Shown piece after piece: positions 1-6,566 of a stretch of 9,815 nucleotides of DNA. The position numbers and the translations under genes are program-made. This DNA comes from Candidatus Methanovirga meridionalis (GTDB lineage Archaea > Methanobacteriota > Methanobacteria > Methanobacteriales > Methanobacteriaceae), in assembly GCA_031289325.1 (NCBI GenBank), contig JAITPS010000174.1, positions 1 to 9,815 of the forward strand, given 5' to 3'. Below the pieces are notes generated by a model. It had not been told where the DNA came from. It saw only the letters and a list, made by a program, of their open reading frames with translations, and did not search any database. Numbering within the stretch: the first letter of the stretch is position 1; each line of letters starts with the position of its first letter.

Positions 1-320
1 TTTTTAATTAATATAAATTCTTTTTAATTAATATAAATTCTTTTTAATTAATATAAATTCTTTTTAATTAATATAAATTCTTTTTAATTAATATAAATTC
101 TTTTTAATTAATATAAATACTTTTTAATTAATATAAGTAAATTTTAATTAATATAAGTAAATTTTAATTAATATAAGTAAATTTTAATTAATATAAGTAA
201 ATTTTAATTAATATAAATACTTTTTAATTAATATAAATACTTTTTAATTAATATAAGTACTTTTTAATTAATATAAGTAAATTTTAATTAATATAAGTAA
301 ATTTTAATTAATATAAATAA
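1..320. repeat. 20-bp tandem repeat array, 16 copies
   Basis: Sixteen back-to-back 20-bp units fill these bases exactly, beginning at the window edge, so the array probably continues upstream. The core TTTTAATTAATATAA (15 bp) is the same in every unit. Only the last four bases and the first base vary. Units 1-5 end ATTC; later ones end ATAC, GTAA, GTAC or ATAA, in blocks of identical neighbours, which is the pattern left by local slippage or unequal exchange. There are no unique spacers, so this is not a CRISPR array. The same core, with the same 20-bp period, occurs inside the inverted-repeat-bounded elements elsewhere in the window, so this is probably the inner array of another copy. Bases 321-480, up to the arfB stop, are A/T-rich with no gene that I can see. 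Confidence 0.95.
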
Positions 321-480
321 TTTGTTTAAATTCAAAATTATAACTTAAATACTTTCAAATTTTTAAATAAAACTTAATATTAATTTAATATTCTTATTTA
401 AATATTTATTTCAATAGTTTTTATTACTATAAAAAATTAAAGATTTTATTTTAGTTAAATTATGTACTATAGCCATGAAT

Positions 481-1170
481 TTAAAAATCTAAGAATTTTT
501 CAATATCCAATAGAACGGAATTAATAGCTAAGTTAAATAATTGTTTTCCATAATCTAAATCAACATAAACTCCTTCTTCTTCAATTTCAATGGCTCCCAT
601 TTCAATGTTGGGGTCTTTTGCTCTGGCATCATTAAACTTATGTAATCCTACTTCACCATATATTTTTACATTAGCTTGATTTTCAATTTCGTTTTCATTT
701 AATATTCCTAAGACTTTGCCCATTGAAAGTTCACCAGAACCTCCATGAGGACCTTCTCTCTCAACAATTTTATTGTTTAATTGAATAATAAGATCGGTTT
801 CATATTCAATTCTATCTAAACATTGATAAAGAGGCAAATTTCCTCCATGAGCATTTACAATAATTACTTTATCAATACCTAAGAATTTCTTTCCAGAATT
901 TAAAGTTTCGATGATATTATTAACTAAATCATTTAAACTGTTATGTATGCCATGATTTATTTCATCTATTTCATATGCTGGATAAATAACGCCTAAAAAT
1001 TTAGCTCCACTATGTAATGATGCATTTAATGCAATGTAAGAAGCTATTTTTGCATCTGTATCAATTGGAAGTGCAGGACCATGATTTTCTAAATGAGAAC
1101 CAAGAGCAATTATACCAATTTTATGAACATTCGGATTTTTAATATTTCCAGAGGAATATCTAAGTTCCAT
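481..1170 (-). CDS. arfB: ArfB-type creatininase-family deformylase (FAPy nucleotide deformylase)
   Basis: A 229-residue creatininase-family amidohydrolase. In methanogens this family supplies ArfB, the metal-dependent enzyme that removes formate from 2-amino-5-formylamino-6-ribosylaminopyrimidinone 5'-phosphate. This is the second step after archaeal GTP cyclohydrolase III, on the way to riboflavin and the F420 chromophore. Visible motifs are LGSHLENHGPALPIDTD (residues 23-39; likely metal ligands E28, H30 and D39), NAHGGN (106-111; H108) and HGGSGELSM (142-150; E147), which match the creatininase metal site. Length and the compact form fit ArfB rather than bacterial creatininase. There is a GAGAGTG ribosome-binding site a few bases before the ATG. 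It lies 37 bp downstream of the PUA gene on the same strand, so the two are probably co-transcribed. The family is clear. The exact substrate is inferred from the methanogen context, and another creatininase-like amidase is the alternative. Confidence 0.85.
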   Translation of the reverse strand: MELRYSSGNIKNPNVHKIGIIALGSHLENHGPALPIDTDAKIASYIALNASLHSGAKFLGVIYPAYEIDEINHGIHNSLNDLVNNIIETLNSGKKFLGIDKVIIVNAHGGNLPLYQCLDRIEYETDLIIQLNNKIVEREGPHGGSGELSMGKVLGILNENEIENQANVKIYGEVGLHKFNDARAKDPNIEMGAIEIEEEGVYVDLDYGKQLFNLAINSVLLDIEKFLDF

Positions 1171-1207
1171 ATAAACACTCTCAAATTAAAGAATATAAAA
1201 GTTTATT

Positions 1208-1687
1208 TTAAATTTTAAGATTCCAAATATCATCTCCAATGAAGTGAAGAGTTTTAACAGCTTTTCCTTTATTATTATTAATCATTTCATTGCTTGTAAT
1301 TAAACTCACTCCAACAGCTAAAGGTTTACCATGGGATTCATCAACAATAACAACTATATCTCCTTTAACTATATTTTCAGAAGCATCTGTAATCCCTGGA
1401 CTCATAACATCTGCACCATTTGCCATGAATTTCACAGCCCCCATATCAACAACAACTTCTTTAATATTCGTGTCTTTATTATTGATTAAATATTTTAATG
1501 TTGGATAGGGTTTATCATCAATTAATATGGCTACTGGTTCATCATCGACTAAGATAAAAGGAATGGGATCAGCTTCTAAGTATTCTATCTTTTTTTTATT
1601 GTGTAGAATCGAAGAATATTCTCCTAAATCCTTCTTAATCCTTTTTAATTTTTTTTTATTTAAAAAATATCTGTTTCTAACTTTCAT
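1208..1687 (-). CDS. archaeal PUA-domain RNA-binding protein (Tma20/MCT-1-like)
   Basis: A 159-residue protein with a basic N-terminus (RNRYFLNKKKLKRIKKDLG, residues 4-22), a small alpha/beta pre-PUA domain to about residue 75, and a C-terminal PUA domain at about 77-152. The PUA domain shows VVVDMGAVKFMANGADVMSPGI (78-99) and the strand KGDIVVIVDE (108-117). This architecture matches the universal archaeal PUA protein related to eukaryotic MCT-1/Tma20, which acts with the 40S ribosome in initiation and recycling. The archaeal role is not firmly established, so RNA or ribosome binding is inferred. It is the first gene of a minus-strand pair with arfB. The ribosome-binding site is weak (GAAGATT just before the ATG). 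An 83-codon open frame on the opposite strand inside this gene is a shadow. TruB-type or tRNA-guanine transglycosylase PUA proteins are much longer, so they are unlikely. Confidence 0.88.
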   Translation of the reverse strand: MKVRNRYFLNKKKLKRIKKDLGEYSSILHNKKKIEYLEADPIPFILVDDEPVAILIDDKPYPTLKYLINNKDTNIKEVVVDMGAVKFMANGADVMSPGITDASENIVKGDIVVIVDESHGKPLAVGVSLITSNEMINNNKGKAVKTLHFIGDDIWNLKI

Positions 1688-1737
1688 TTAATCTTCTATA
1701 ATCGTTTTTAATTAAAAAAAATTATTAATTTCTTTAA

Positions 1738-1752
1738 TAATATATATTTTAA
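1738..1752 (-). promoter_or_regulatory. TATA-like box for the PUA-arfB unit
   Basis: On the minus strand these bases read AAAATATATA followed by TTATT. That resembles an archaeal TATA box about 55 nt upstream of the PUA start codon, which would put transcription start near 1720 with a leader of about 33 nt. The surrounding DNA is so A/T-rich that TATA-like strings are common, so this is the best placed candidate, not a proven site. Confidence 0.35.
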
Positions 1753-1789
1753 TTAATTGAATAATATAGTTTATATTTAGTTTATAGTG

Positions 1790-1822
1790 TAGAATCAAAT
1801 TTTTTCTTTAGAATCAAATTTT
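1790..1822. repeat. pair of 14-bp direct repeats upstream of the PUA gene
   Basis: TAGAATCAAATTTT occurs identically at 1790-1803 and 1809-1822, 19 bp apart. The pair lies about 45-75 bp upstream of the proposed PUA promoter, outside repeat element 1. A pair spaced by about two helical turns could be an activator site. It could equally be a local duplication in low-complexity DNA. Confidence 0.5.
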
Positions 1823-1851
1823 AAAATTAAAATTATTATTTTTAAAATTAG

Positions 1852-2251
1852 TTATATTCCTCATGAAAAAGTTCTTAAATTTTGAAATGATAAATTTTTT
1901 TATTAAATTATTTAATTTTAAATATTGTTTCATGAAAATCTATAATTTGAAATTTAAAGCAATATAAATTTATTTTGATTATTGACATTATGAAAAAGTT
2001 CTTAAATTTTAAAATGATAAGTTTTTTTATTAAATTATTTAATTTTAAATATTAATTTATAAAAATCCATAATTTTAAATTTTAAATAATATTAATATAT
2101 TTTAATTAATATAAATAATTTTAAATAAATATATTTTAATAATATTTATTTTTACAAAAATTATTTAATTTTACAAAAATTATTTAATTTTACAAAAATT
2201 ATTTAATTTTACAAAAATTATTTATTAAGAGTTTTATTAAAATCACCATAA
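1852..2251 (+). repeat. composite inverted-repeat-bounded A/T element, copy 1
   Basis: About 400 bp in the spacer between the divergent PUA and rtcB genes. The left terminal box is present twice (1852-1878 and 1979-2005), both with AAAGTTCTTAA. Each is followed by the conserved stretch TTTTTTTATTAAATTATT and a long A/T segment, a direct duplication of about 127 bp. The right terminal box at 2225-2251 reads TTAAGAGTTTTATT and then the family-typical AAAATCACCATAA. It is a diverged inverted copy of the left box. One unit of the TTTTAATTAATATAA core sits inside near 2099-2115. No open reading frame is present. Orientation is called plus because the inner segments run in the same order as in copies 2-4. 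Confidence 0.7.
2151..2226. repeat. 19-bp tandem repeat, 4 copies
   Basis: Four copies of TTTACAAAAATTATTTAAT, starting at 2151, 2170, 2189 and 2208. The first three are identical; the last ends TATT as it runs into the right terminal box. It is a local expansion of the stretch that precedes the right box once only in the other element copies (TTTAAAAAAGTTATTTATT). Confidence 0.9.
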
Positions 2252-2361
2252 TATATTTTATTAATTTATAATTAAATAGTTTATTTTATTTATTTTTTAA
2301 AAATAACAATTTTAATTTTACAAAAATTGATTTCAAGAAAATTGGAAGAAATGATTTTTGC

Positions 2362-2430
2362 AAAAATTTAAGATTCATAAAAAATTTAAGATTCATAAAA
2401 AATTTAAGTTTCAAAAAATTTAAGTTTCAT
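2362..2430. repeat. short tandem repeat, 4 copies of about 18 bp
   Basis: Four slightly uneven copies of AAAAAATTTAAG(A/T)TTCAT. The first two contain AAGATTCAT and the last two AAGTTTC, with unit lengths of 17, 18, 16 and 18 bp. It lies between repeat element 1 and the rtcB promoter. The rest of 2252-2560 is low-complexity A/T DNA with no gene that I can see. Confidence 0.85.
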
Positions 2431-2561
2431 TATTAAAGTATAATCATTAAAAGTTAAATTAAAATATTTTAAATGAAATTTAGAAAAAAATATTTGAAAA
2501 ATGTTAACTAAAAGCTTTATTTATTATTTTAAACATTTTGTGATGTCTTACTATAATTAAT

Positions 2562-2618
2562 GTAAAATTTATATAACATGTTTTATAGAAATACAATTAA
2601 AATTAACAATATGTGATT
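2562..2618 (+). promoter_or_regulatory. rtcB promoter and ribosome-binding site
   Basis: TTTATATA at 2568-2575, preceded by the purine-rich GTAAAA, matches an archaeal TATA box with an upstream BRE-like element. Transcription would start near 2598, giving a leader of about 25 nt. GTGATT at 2613-2618 is the ribosome-binding site, 4 nt before the ATG at 2623. Confidence 0.6.
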
Positions 2619-2622
2619 ACTT

Positions 2623-4071
2623 ATGAAAATAAAAGATATCATTGAGGAAATTCGTCCAGATGTTTGGGAAATTCCAAGTAGTTATAAAAAAGAGATGAGA
2701 GTTCCTGGAAGACTTTATCTTGAAGAAGAAGGATTATTAACACTTGAAAATGAAGCTATTAATCAAGTTGCTAATGTAGCATGTTTACCTGGAATTGCAA
2801 AGTATTCGATTGGTTTACCTGATATCCATTTTGGTTATGGTTTTAGTATCGGAGGAGTTGCAGCATTTAATAATCGTACAGGCATTATTAGTCCTGGCGG
2901 TGTTGGTTTTGATATTAATTGTGGAGTTAGAATGATTAAAACTAATTTAACAGAAGATGATGTTAAACCAAAAATGAAGGAACTTATAGAGAATATTTTT
3001 AATAATGTTCCTTCTGGAGTTGGAAGCAAAGGTAAAATCAGATTAAGTCCAAATGATATAAATGATGTTCTTGATATGGGTGTTCTATGGGCTGTTGAAA
3101 ATGGATATGCTTGGGATGAAGACCTTGAATTTATAGAAGAAAATGGGGTTATGGAAGAGGCAGATCATTTGAAAGTAAGTGATAGAGCAAAACAAAGAGG
3201 GATTCCTCAGCTTGGATCTTTAGGATCTGGAAATCATTTCATTGAAATCCAAAAAATTGATGAGCTTTACAATGATGAAGTTGCAAAAACATTTGGTGTA
3301 GAAGAAGGAAATATAACCGTGATGATTCATACTGGATCAAGAGGCTGTGGACATCAAGTATGTTCTGATTATCTTAGATTAATGGATAAAGCATATAAAA
3401 AATATAAGGTTAATGTTCCAGATAGACAATTAGCATGTGCTCCTTGGGATTCACATGAAGCACAAGATTATTTTAAAGCCATGTCTGCTGCAGCTAATTA
3501 TGCTTGGGTAAATCGACAAATAATTCTTCATTGGATTAGAGAAATCTTTGAGAATGTTTTTAAAAGAAGTGCTGAAGATATGGATATGAATATTATTTAT
3601 GATGTAGCTCACAATATTGTTAAAAAAGAGGTTCATAAAATCAAAGGTCAAAATAATGAAGTTTTAGTTCATAGAAAAGGAGCTACAAGAGCATTTGGTC
3701 CAGGACGAAAAGAAATTCCTTCAAAATATAGAAATGTAGGTCAACCAGTTTTAATTCCTGGAACTATGGGAACATCATCATATATTTTACATGGAACTGA
3801 AATAGCTATGGAAGAGACTTTTGGTTCGGCCGCACATGGAGCTGGAAGAATATTAAGTCGTAGTAAAGCTAAAAAACAATTTAATCCAGATACAATAGAA
3901 CATGATTTGAATAATAGGGGAATACTTTTAAAGGCAAGTTCAAAATCTATTGTCTCTGAAGAATCACCACAGGCTTATAAAAATGTCGATCAAGTTGTTG
4001 AAACTATTGATAAAACAGGAATAGCTAAACTTGTAGCTAAAGTCACTCCATTAGCAGTCACAAAAGGTTAA
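2623..4071 (+). CDS. rtcB: RtcB tRNA-splicing / RNA ligase
   Basis: A 482-residue RtcB, the GTP- and Mn2+-dependent ligase that joins 2',3'-cyclic phosphate (or 3'-phosphate) to 5'-OH RNA ends. In archaea it joins tRNA exons after intron removal. Metal-site and active-site residues are all visible: GFDINCG with D97 and C100, GSGNHF with H205, HTGSRGCGH with H236, YDVAHN with H330, and AHGAGR with H405, the expected guanylylated histidine. HRKGATRAFGPG (350-361) and GTMGTSSY (380-387) line the GTP pocket, and the protein ends in the usual lysine-glycine. Length matches stand-alone archaeal RtcB; unlike several archaeal homologues there is no intein. It heads a tight plus-strand cluster, with the next gene starting 44 bp later. 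The usual partner archease is not in this window. The start is supported by GTGATT 4 nt upstream. Confidence 0.97.
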   Translation: MKIKDIIEEIRPDVWEIPSSYKKEMRVPGRLYLEEEGLLTLENEAINQVANVACLPGIAKYSIGLPDIHFGYGFSIGGVAAFNNRTGIISPGGVGFDINCGVRMIKTNLTEDDVKPKMKELIENIFNNVPSGVGSKGKIRLSPNDINDVLDMGVLWAVENGYAWDEDLEFIEENGVMEEADHLKVSDRAKQRGIPQLGSLGSGNHFIEIQKIDELYNDEVAKTFGVEEGNITVMIHTGSRGCGHQVCSDYLRLMDKAYKKYKVNVPDRQLACAPWDSHEAQDYFKAMSAAANYAWVNRQIILHWIREIFENVFKRSAEDMDMNIIYDVAHNIVKKEVHKIKGQNNEVLVHRKGATRAFGPGRKEIPSKYRNVGQPVLIPGTMGTSSYILHGTEIAMEETFGSAAHGAGRILSRSKAKKQFNPDTIEHDLNNRGILLKASSKSIVSEESPQAYKNVDQVVETIDKTGIAKLVAKVTPLAVTKG

Positions 4072-4115
4072 TTTAAATATATAATTAATAGGCAATGATA
4101 AAGGAAGTTAAGTAT

Positions 4116-4868
4116 ATGACTAAAAAAATTGGAATTATAGGTGGTAGTGGAATATATGGAATTACTGATGGTATGGATTTAGAAAAAAAAAGTATTAATA
4201 CTCCTTATGGTGATTCTACTGATGTTTACCTATTTAAAATGAATGATAAAAATATTGTCTTTATACCAAGACATAAAATTGGACATAAAACTCCACCACA
4301 CATGATAAACTATAGATCCAACATTTTTGCACTTAAAGAATTGGGTGTTAATCAAATAATAGCTACAAATGCTGTGGGTTCATTAAGTGAAAATAATCCT
4401 CCAGGTTCACTAATATTACCTGACGATTTCATTGATTTTACTTATAAAAGAGATAAAACCTTTTTTGACGATGAAGTTGTTCATACTGACTTCAGCCAAC
4501 CTTACTGTAATCGTTTAAGAAATATAATAAGTAAAAATGGAAATATAGTTAAAAAAGGAGTTTATGTTTGCACTGAAGGACCTCGTTTTGAAACAGGTGC
4601 TGAAATTAAAATGTTTCAAAAGTTAGGTGGAGATATTATAGGAATGACTGGTCTTCCAGAAGCAGTTCTTGCAAAAGAGAAAGGAATTTGTTATAGTTCA
4701 ATATGTGTAGTTACAAATTATTCAACATCTTTATCTAAAGATAAACTAACTATAGAAGAAGTTTTTGAGATGATGGAAATCAAAAAAGAGGAAATAATTA
4801 GGATAATTCTTAATTCAATTAAAGATATTCCTCTTGATTATGAATGTGATTGTTTAAATTCATTATAA
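4116..4868 (+). CDS. S-methyl-5'-thioadenosine/thioinosine phosphorylase (MTIP-like)
   Basis: A 250-residue purine nucleoside phosphorylase of the MTAP family. It cleaves methylthio-nucleosides with phosphate to a purine base and 5-methylthioribose 1-phosphate. Motifs: IGIIGGSGIYGI (5-16), PRHKIGHKTPPH with the phosphate-site arginine-histidine (51-62), TNAVGSL (84-90), EGPRFET (154-160), GMTGLPEA (176-183) and VVTNYSTS (198-205). Asn201 stands where adenine-specific MTAP has Asp. That, with GMTGLPE, favours a 6-oxopurine substrate such as methylthioinosine, as in the characterised methanogen enzyme. This is inference. The C-terminus carries a CDC motif (C244, C246), like the CXC seen in some archaeal MTAPs. 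I chose the ATG at 4116 because AAAGGAAG lies 8 nt upstream and homologues begin MxxKIGIIGGSG. The ATG at 4095 adds only seven residues and has no ribosome-binding site. It lies between rtcB and a flavoprotein gene. Confidence 0.9.
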   Translation: MTKKIGIIGGSGIYGITDGMDLEKKSINTPYGDSTDVYLFKMNDKNIVFIPRHKIGHKTPPHMINYRSNIFALKELGVNQIIATNAVGSLSENNPPGSLILPDDFIDFTYKRDKTFFDDEVVHTDFSQPYCNRLRNIISKNGNIVKKGVYVCTEGPRFETGAEIKMFQKLGGDIIGMTGLPEAVLAKEKGICYSSICVVTNYSTSLSKDKLTIEEVFEMMEIKKEEIIRIILNSIKDIPLDYECDCLNSL

Positions 4869-4889
4869 AAAAATATTGGAGATGAAAAA

Positions 4890-5456
4890 ATGGCAAAAGT
4901 TATATTGTTAAGTGGAAGTCCACGAAAAGATAGTAATTCAATGGAAATATTAGATATTTGTGCAAAAGTTATTGAAGAGAACGGTGTAGATACTGAAATT
5001 GTTTCACTTAGAGGAATGAATGTAAATTCTTGTATAGCATGTAATGAATGTAGTACTAAAGGAAACTGTGTTCTTAAAGATGGCTTAGATGAAATAATTG
5101 ATAAAATAAGAGACAGCGAAGGATTTATTCCAGCTGCTCCTGTTTACTTTGGCACTGCTCGAGGAGATATAATGTCTGCACTTCAAAGAATTGGAAAAGT
5201 TTCCAAAGGAAACAATAAATTTTTATCTTGGATGGTTGGAGGACCAATAGCTGTTGCAAGAAGAGGAGGTCAAAGCTTAACCTTGCAGGAAATGTCAATG
5301 TTTTTCCCTATAAATGATATGATAATGGTAGGTTCTGATTATTGGAATATTGTTTTTGCCTTTGGGGAGAAAACATCACATGCAGATAGTGAAGGTGTTG
5401 CAACAATCCAAAAATTTGGAGAGAATGTAGCTAAATTAATTAAAAAAATAAATTAA
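4890..5456 (+). CDS. iron-sulfur flavoprotein (Isf-type, NADPH-dependent FMN reductase fold)
   Basis: A 188-residue cytosolic flavodoxin-fold protein. SGSPRKDSNS (8-17) is the FMN phosphate loop and PVYFGT (84-89) a second FMN contact. Between them C48, C51, C54 and C60 form the compact CX2CX2CX5C motif typical of methanogen iron-sulfur flavoproteins, which bind one 4Fe-4S cluster and FMN and usually work as dimers. Such proteins pass electrons from ferredoxin, and some reduce O2 or H2O2; the substrate here cannot be told from sequence. GGPIAVARRGGQ (117-128) and HADSEG (164-169) are also family-like. The ribosome-binding site TGGAGATG ends 5 nt before the ATG, and the gene begins 21 bp after the phosphorylase stop, so it belongs to the rtcB cluster. 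Its TAA is immediately followed by the left end of repeat element 2. Confidence 0.88.
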   Translation: MAKVILLSGSPRKDSNSMEILDICAKVIEENGVDTEIVSLRGMNVNSCIACNECSTKGNCVLKDGLDEIIDKIRDSEGFIPAAPVYFGTARGDIMSALQRIGKVSKGNNKFLSWMVGGPIAVARRGGQSLTLQEMSMFFPINDMIMVGSDYWNIVFAFGEKTSHADSEGVATIQKFGENVAKLIKKIN

Positions 5457-5903
5457 TTATAGTCCTTATGGAAGGGTTCTTAAATTTTAAAATATAGTGT
5501 TATAAAAAATGTTTGTAATTAATCATTTATTTTTAAATAGATTATTGCTGAAAATTTGTTTTCAACTTATGGGAATACATTCTCTGTTTTTAAAAATTTT
5601 AAATTAATTTTAAATTAATTTTTTAAATAATGCTTTTTATTTTTTTATTGTTGAAATTTTATTTTCAACTTAGGAGAATTTATTTACCTGTTTAAAAATA
5701 ATTATTATAATTTTTTTATTAAATTATTTAATTTTAAATATTAATTTATAAAAGTCTATAATTTTAAATTTTAAATAGTATAATTATATTTTAATTAATA
5801 TAAATATATTTTAAATAATGTAACTAATTTTAAATTAATATTTTTTAATAATATTTAATTTTAAAAAAGTTATTTATTAAGAACTTTATCAAAACCACTA
5901 AAA
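5457..5903 (+). repeat. composite inverted-repeat-bounded A/T element, copy 2
   Basis: The left box (5457-5483: TTATAGT, then GGTTCTTAA) starts on the base after the flavoprotein stop codon. The right box (5877-5903) reads TTAAGAACTTTATC followed by AAAACCACTA. The conserved interior resumes near 5707 with TTTTTTTATTAAATTATT, the TTTTAATTAATATAA core near 5789-5803, and the pre-right-box AATATTTTTTAATAATATTT. About 200 bp with two hairpin-forming repeats interrupts the element after the left box. No open reading frame is present. Of the four loci, this element sits closest to its flanking genes, with tsr3 starting 66 bp beyond the right end. Confidence 0.7.
5542..5700. repeat. two related ~55-bp hairpin repeats nested in element 2
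   Basis: Copies at about 5542-5598 and 5645-5698 share TTATTG(C/T)TGAAA, TTTTCAACTTA, a GGGAAT or GAGAAT block, and CTGTTT with an A-run. Each contains a small hairpin: TGAAAA/TTTTCA around a 4-nt loop in the first, and GTTGAAA/TTTCAAC around a 6-nt loop in the second. The first also has GAAT-AC-ATTC. They are less A/T-biased than their surroundings. Substitutions in the first hairpin change loop and stem length but keep the TTTTCAAC arm. They may be small RNA genes or remains of an older insertion. No function is assigned. Confidence 0.5.
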
Positions 5904-5925
5904 GTAGCTATTATGCAAAATAAGA

Positions 5926-5937
5926 AATTTATAGATA
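5926..5937 (+). promoter_or_regulatory. TATA-like box upstream of tsr3
   Basis: AATTTATAGATA is the nearest TATA-like string before tsr3, just outside the right end of repeat element 2. It is rather close: transcription would begin around 5955, leaving a leader of only about 15 nt and cutting into the ribosome-binding site. The real promoter may therefore lie slightly further upstream, at or inside the repeat end. Confidence 0.3.
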
Positions 5938-5969
5938 TTAACTCTGATGATTAGGGGCTGATGTTTAAA

Positions 5970-6485
5970 ATGAGAATTACTATTTTTAATGGAAAAGAAT
6001 GTGATAAGAAAAAATGCACAGCTTTAAAGATGGAAAAACTAAATAAAGCAAAAATAGTTTATCACCTTAATCAGATTCCAAGAGGGGCGATTATTCTAAA
6101 CCCATATTCTATAAAAGCAGTTTCTCCTAACGATAAGTATATTATTTATAGAAAAGGGGTGGTAGCTTTAGACTGTTCTTGGAATAATGTTTCTAAATCA
6201 TCTAAACTTTTTAATTTAAGTAAATTTCATAGAGTTCTTCCTTTTTTAATAGCTGCAAATCCAGTCAACTATGGAAAGCCATCTAAACTTTCAACTGCAG
6301 AGGCGATAGTTGCTACATTGTATATAACAAACTTTAAAGAAGAGGCAAAAGAGATCATATCAAGTTTTAAATGGGGTCATACTTTTATTGAGTTGAATTT
6401 TGAAATTCTTGAAGATTATAGTTCTGCTAAAAATAGTCAAGAGGTTGTAGCTATTCAAAACGAATTTTTAAGTCAATATAAATGA
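5970..6485 (+). CDS. tsr3: Tsr3, 16S rRNA aminocarboxypropyltransferase
   Basis: A 171-residue Tsr3 (formerly DUF367). Tsr3 moves the 3-amino-3-carboxypropyl group of S-adenosylmethionine onto a hypermodified (m1)pseudouridine in the decoding region of small-subunit rRNA, a late maturation step. Family signatures: CDKKKCTALKM (11-21), ILNPYS (42-47), ALDCSW (66-71), FHRVLPFLIAANPVNYGK (86-103), KLSTAEA (106-112), and FKWG with N143 and Y150 in the C-terminal segment. Length is that of compact archaeal members. I chose the ATG at 5970 rather than 5961: GGGGCTGAT, a good match to the archaeal ribosome-binding sequence, overlaps the 5961 ATG and sits 7 nt before 5970, and homologues start directly with the MxITIF strand. 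It appears to be a single-gene unit between two repeat elements. A short T-run (6492-6497) follows the stop. Confidence 0.93.
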   Translation: MRITIFNGKECDKKKCTALKMEKLNKAKIVYHLNQIPRGAIILNPYSIKAVSPNDKYIIYRKGVVALDCSWNNVSKSSKLFNLSKFHRVLPFLIAANPVNYGKPSKLSTAEAIVATLYITNFKEEAKEIISSFKWGHTFIELNFEILEDYSSAKNSQEVVAIQNEFLSQYK

Positions 6486-6566
6486 TTTTGTACTTTTTTC
6501 AGTATGAATTCATGAACATTTGTCTCAAAAGTTAAGGGATGTACTATAATTATTTAATTTTATTAA

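Noticed and set aside
1..320. CRISPR-like array at the window start
   Set aside because: Units are contiguous 20-mers with no unique spacers, and the same core occurs singly elsewhere.
414..430. Hairpin ATAGT/ACTAT downstream of arfB as a terminator or repeat end
   Set aside because: A five-base A/T stem in A/T-rich DNA; expected by chance, although the ACTATAAA resembles the outer repeat end.
1290..1508. Open frame of 72 codons on the plus strand
   Set aside because: Lies wholly antisense within the PUA gene, has no ribosome-binding site and a composition typical of a shadow.
2611..2616. ATGTGA start-stop mini-frame before rtcB
   Set aside because: It overlaps the GTGATT ribosome-binding site and is most simply part of it.
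2835..3029. Minus-strand open frame within rtcB, and another at 3451-3651
   Set aside because: Both are antisense to a strongly conserved gene and show no recognisable motif.
4095..4115. Upstream ATG for the MTA/MTI phosphorylase
   Set aside because: No ribosome-binding site before it; AAAGGAAG sits correctly for the ATG at 4116, and family N-termini agree.
5961..5969. ATG at 5961 as the tsr3 start
   Set aside because: It overlaps the GGGGCTGAT ribosome-binding site, which is well spaced for 5970.
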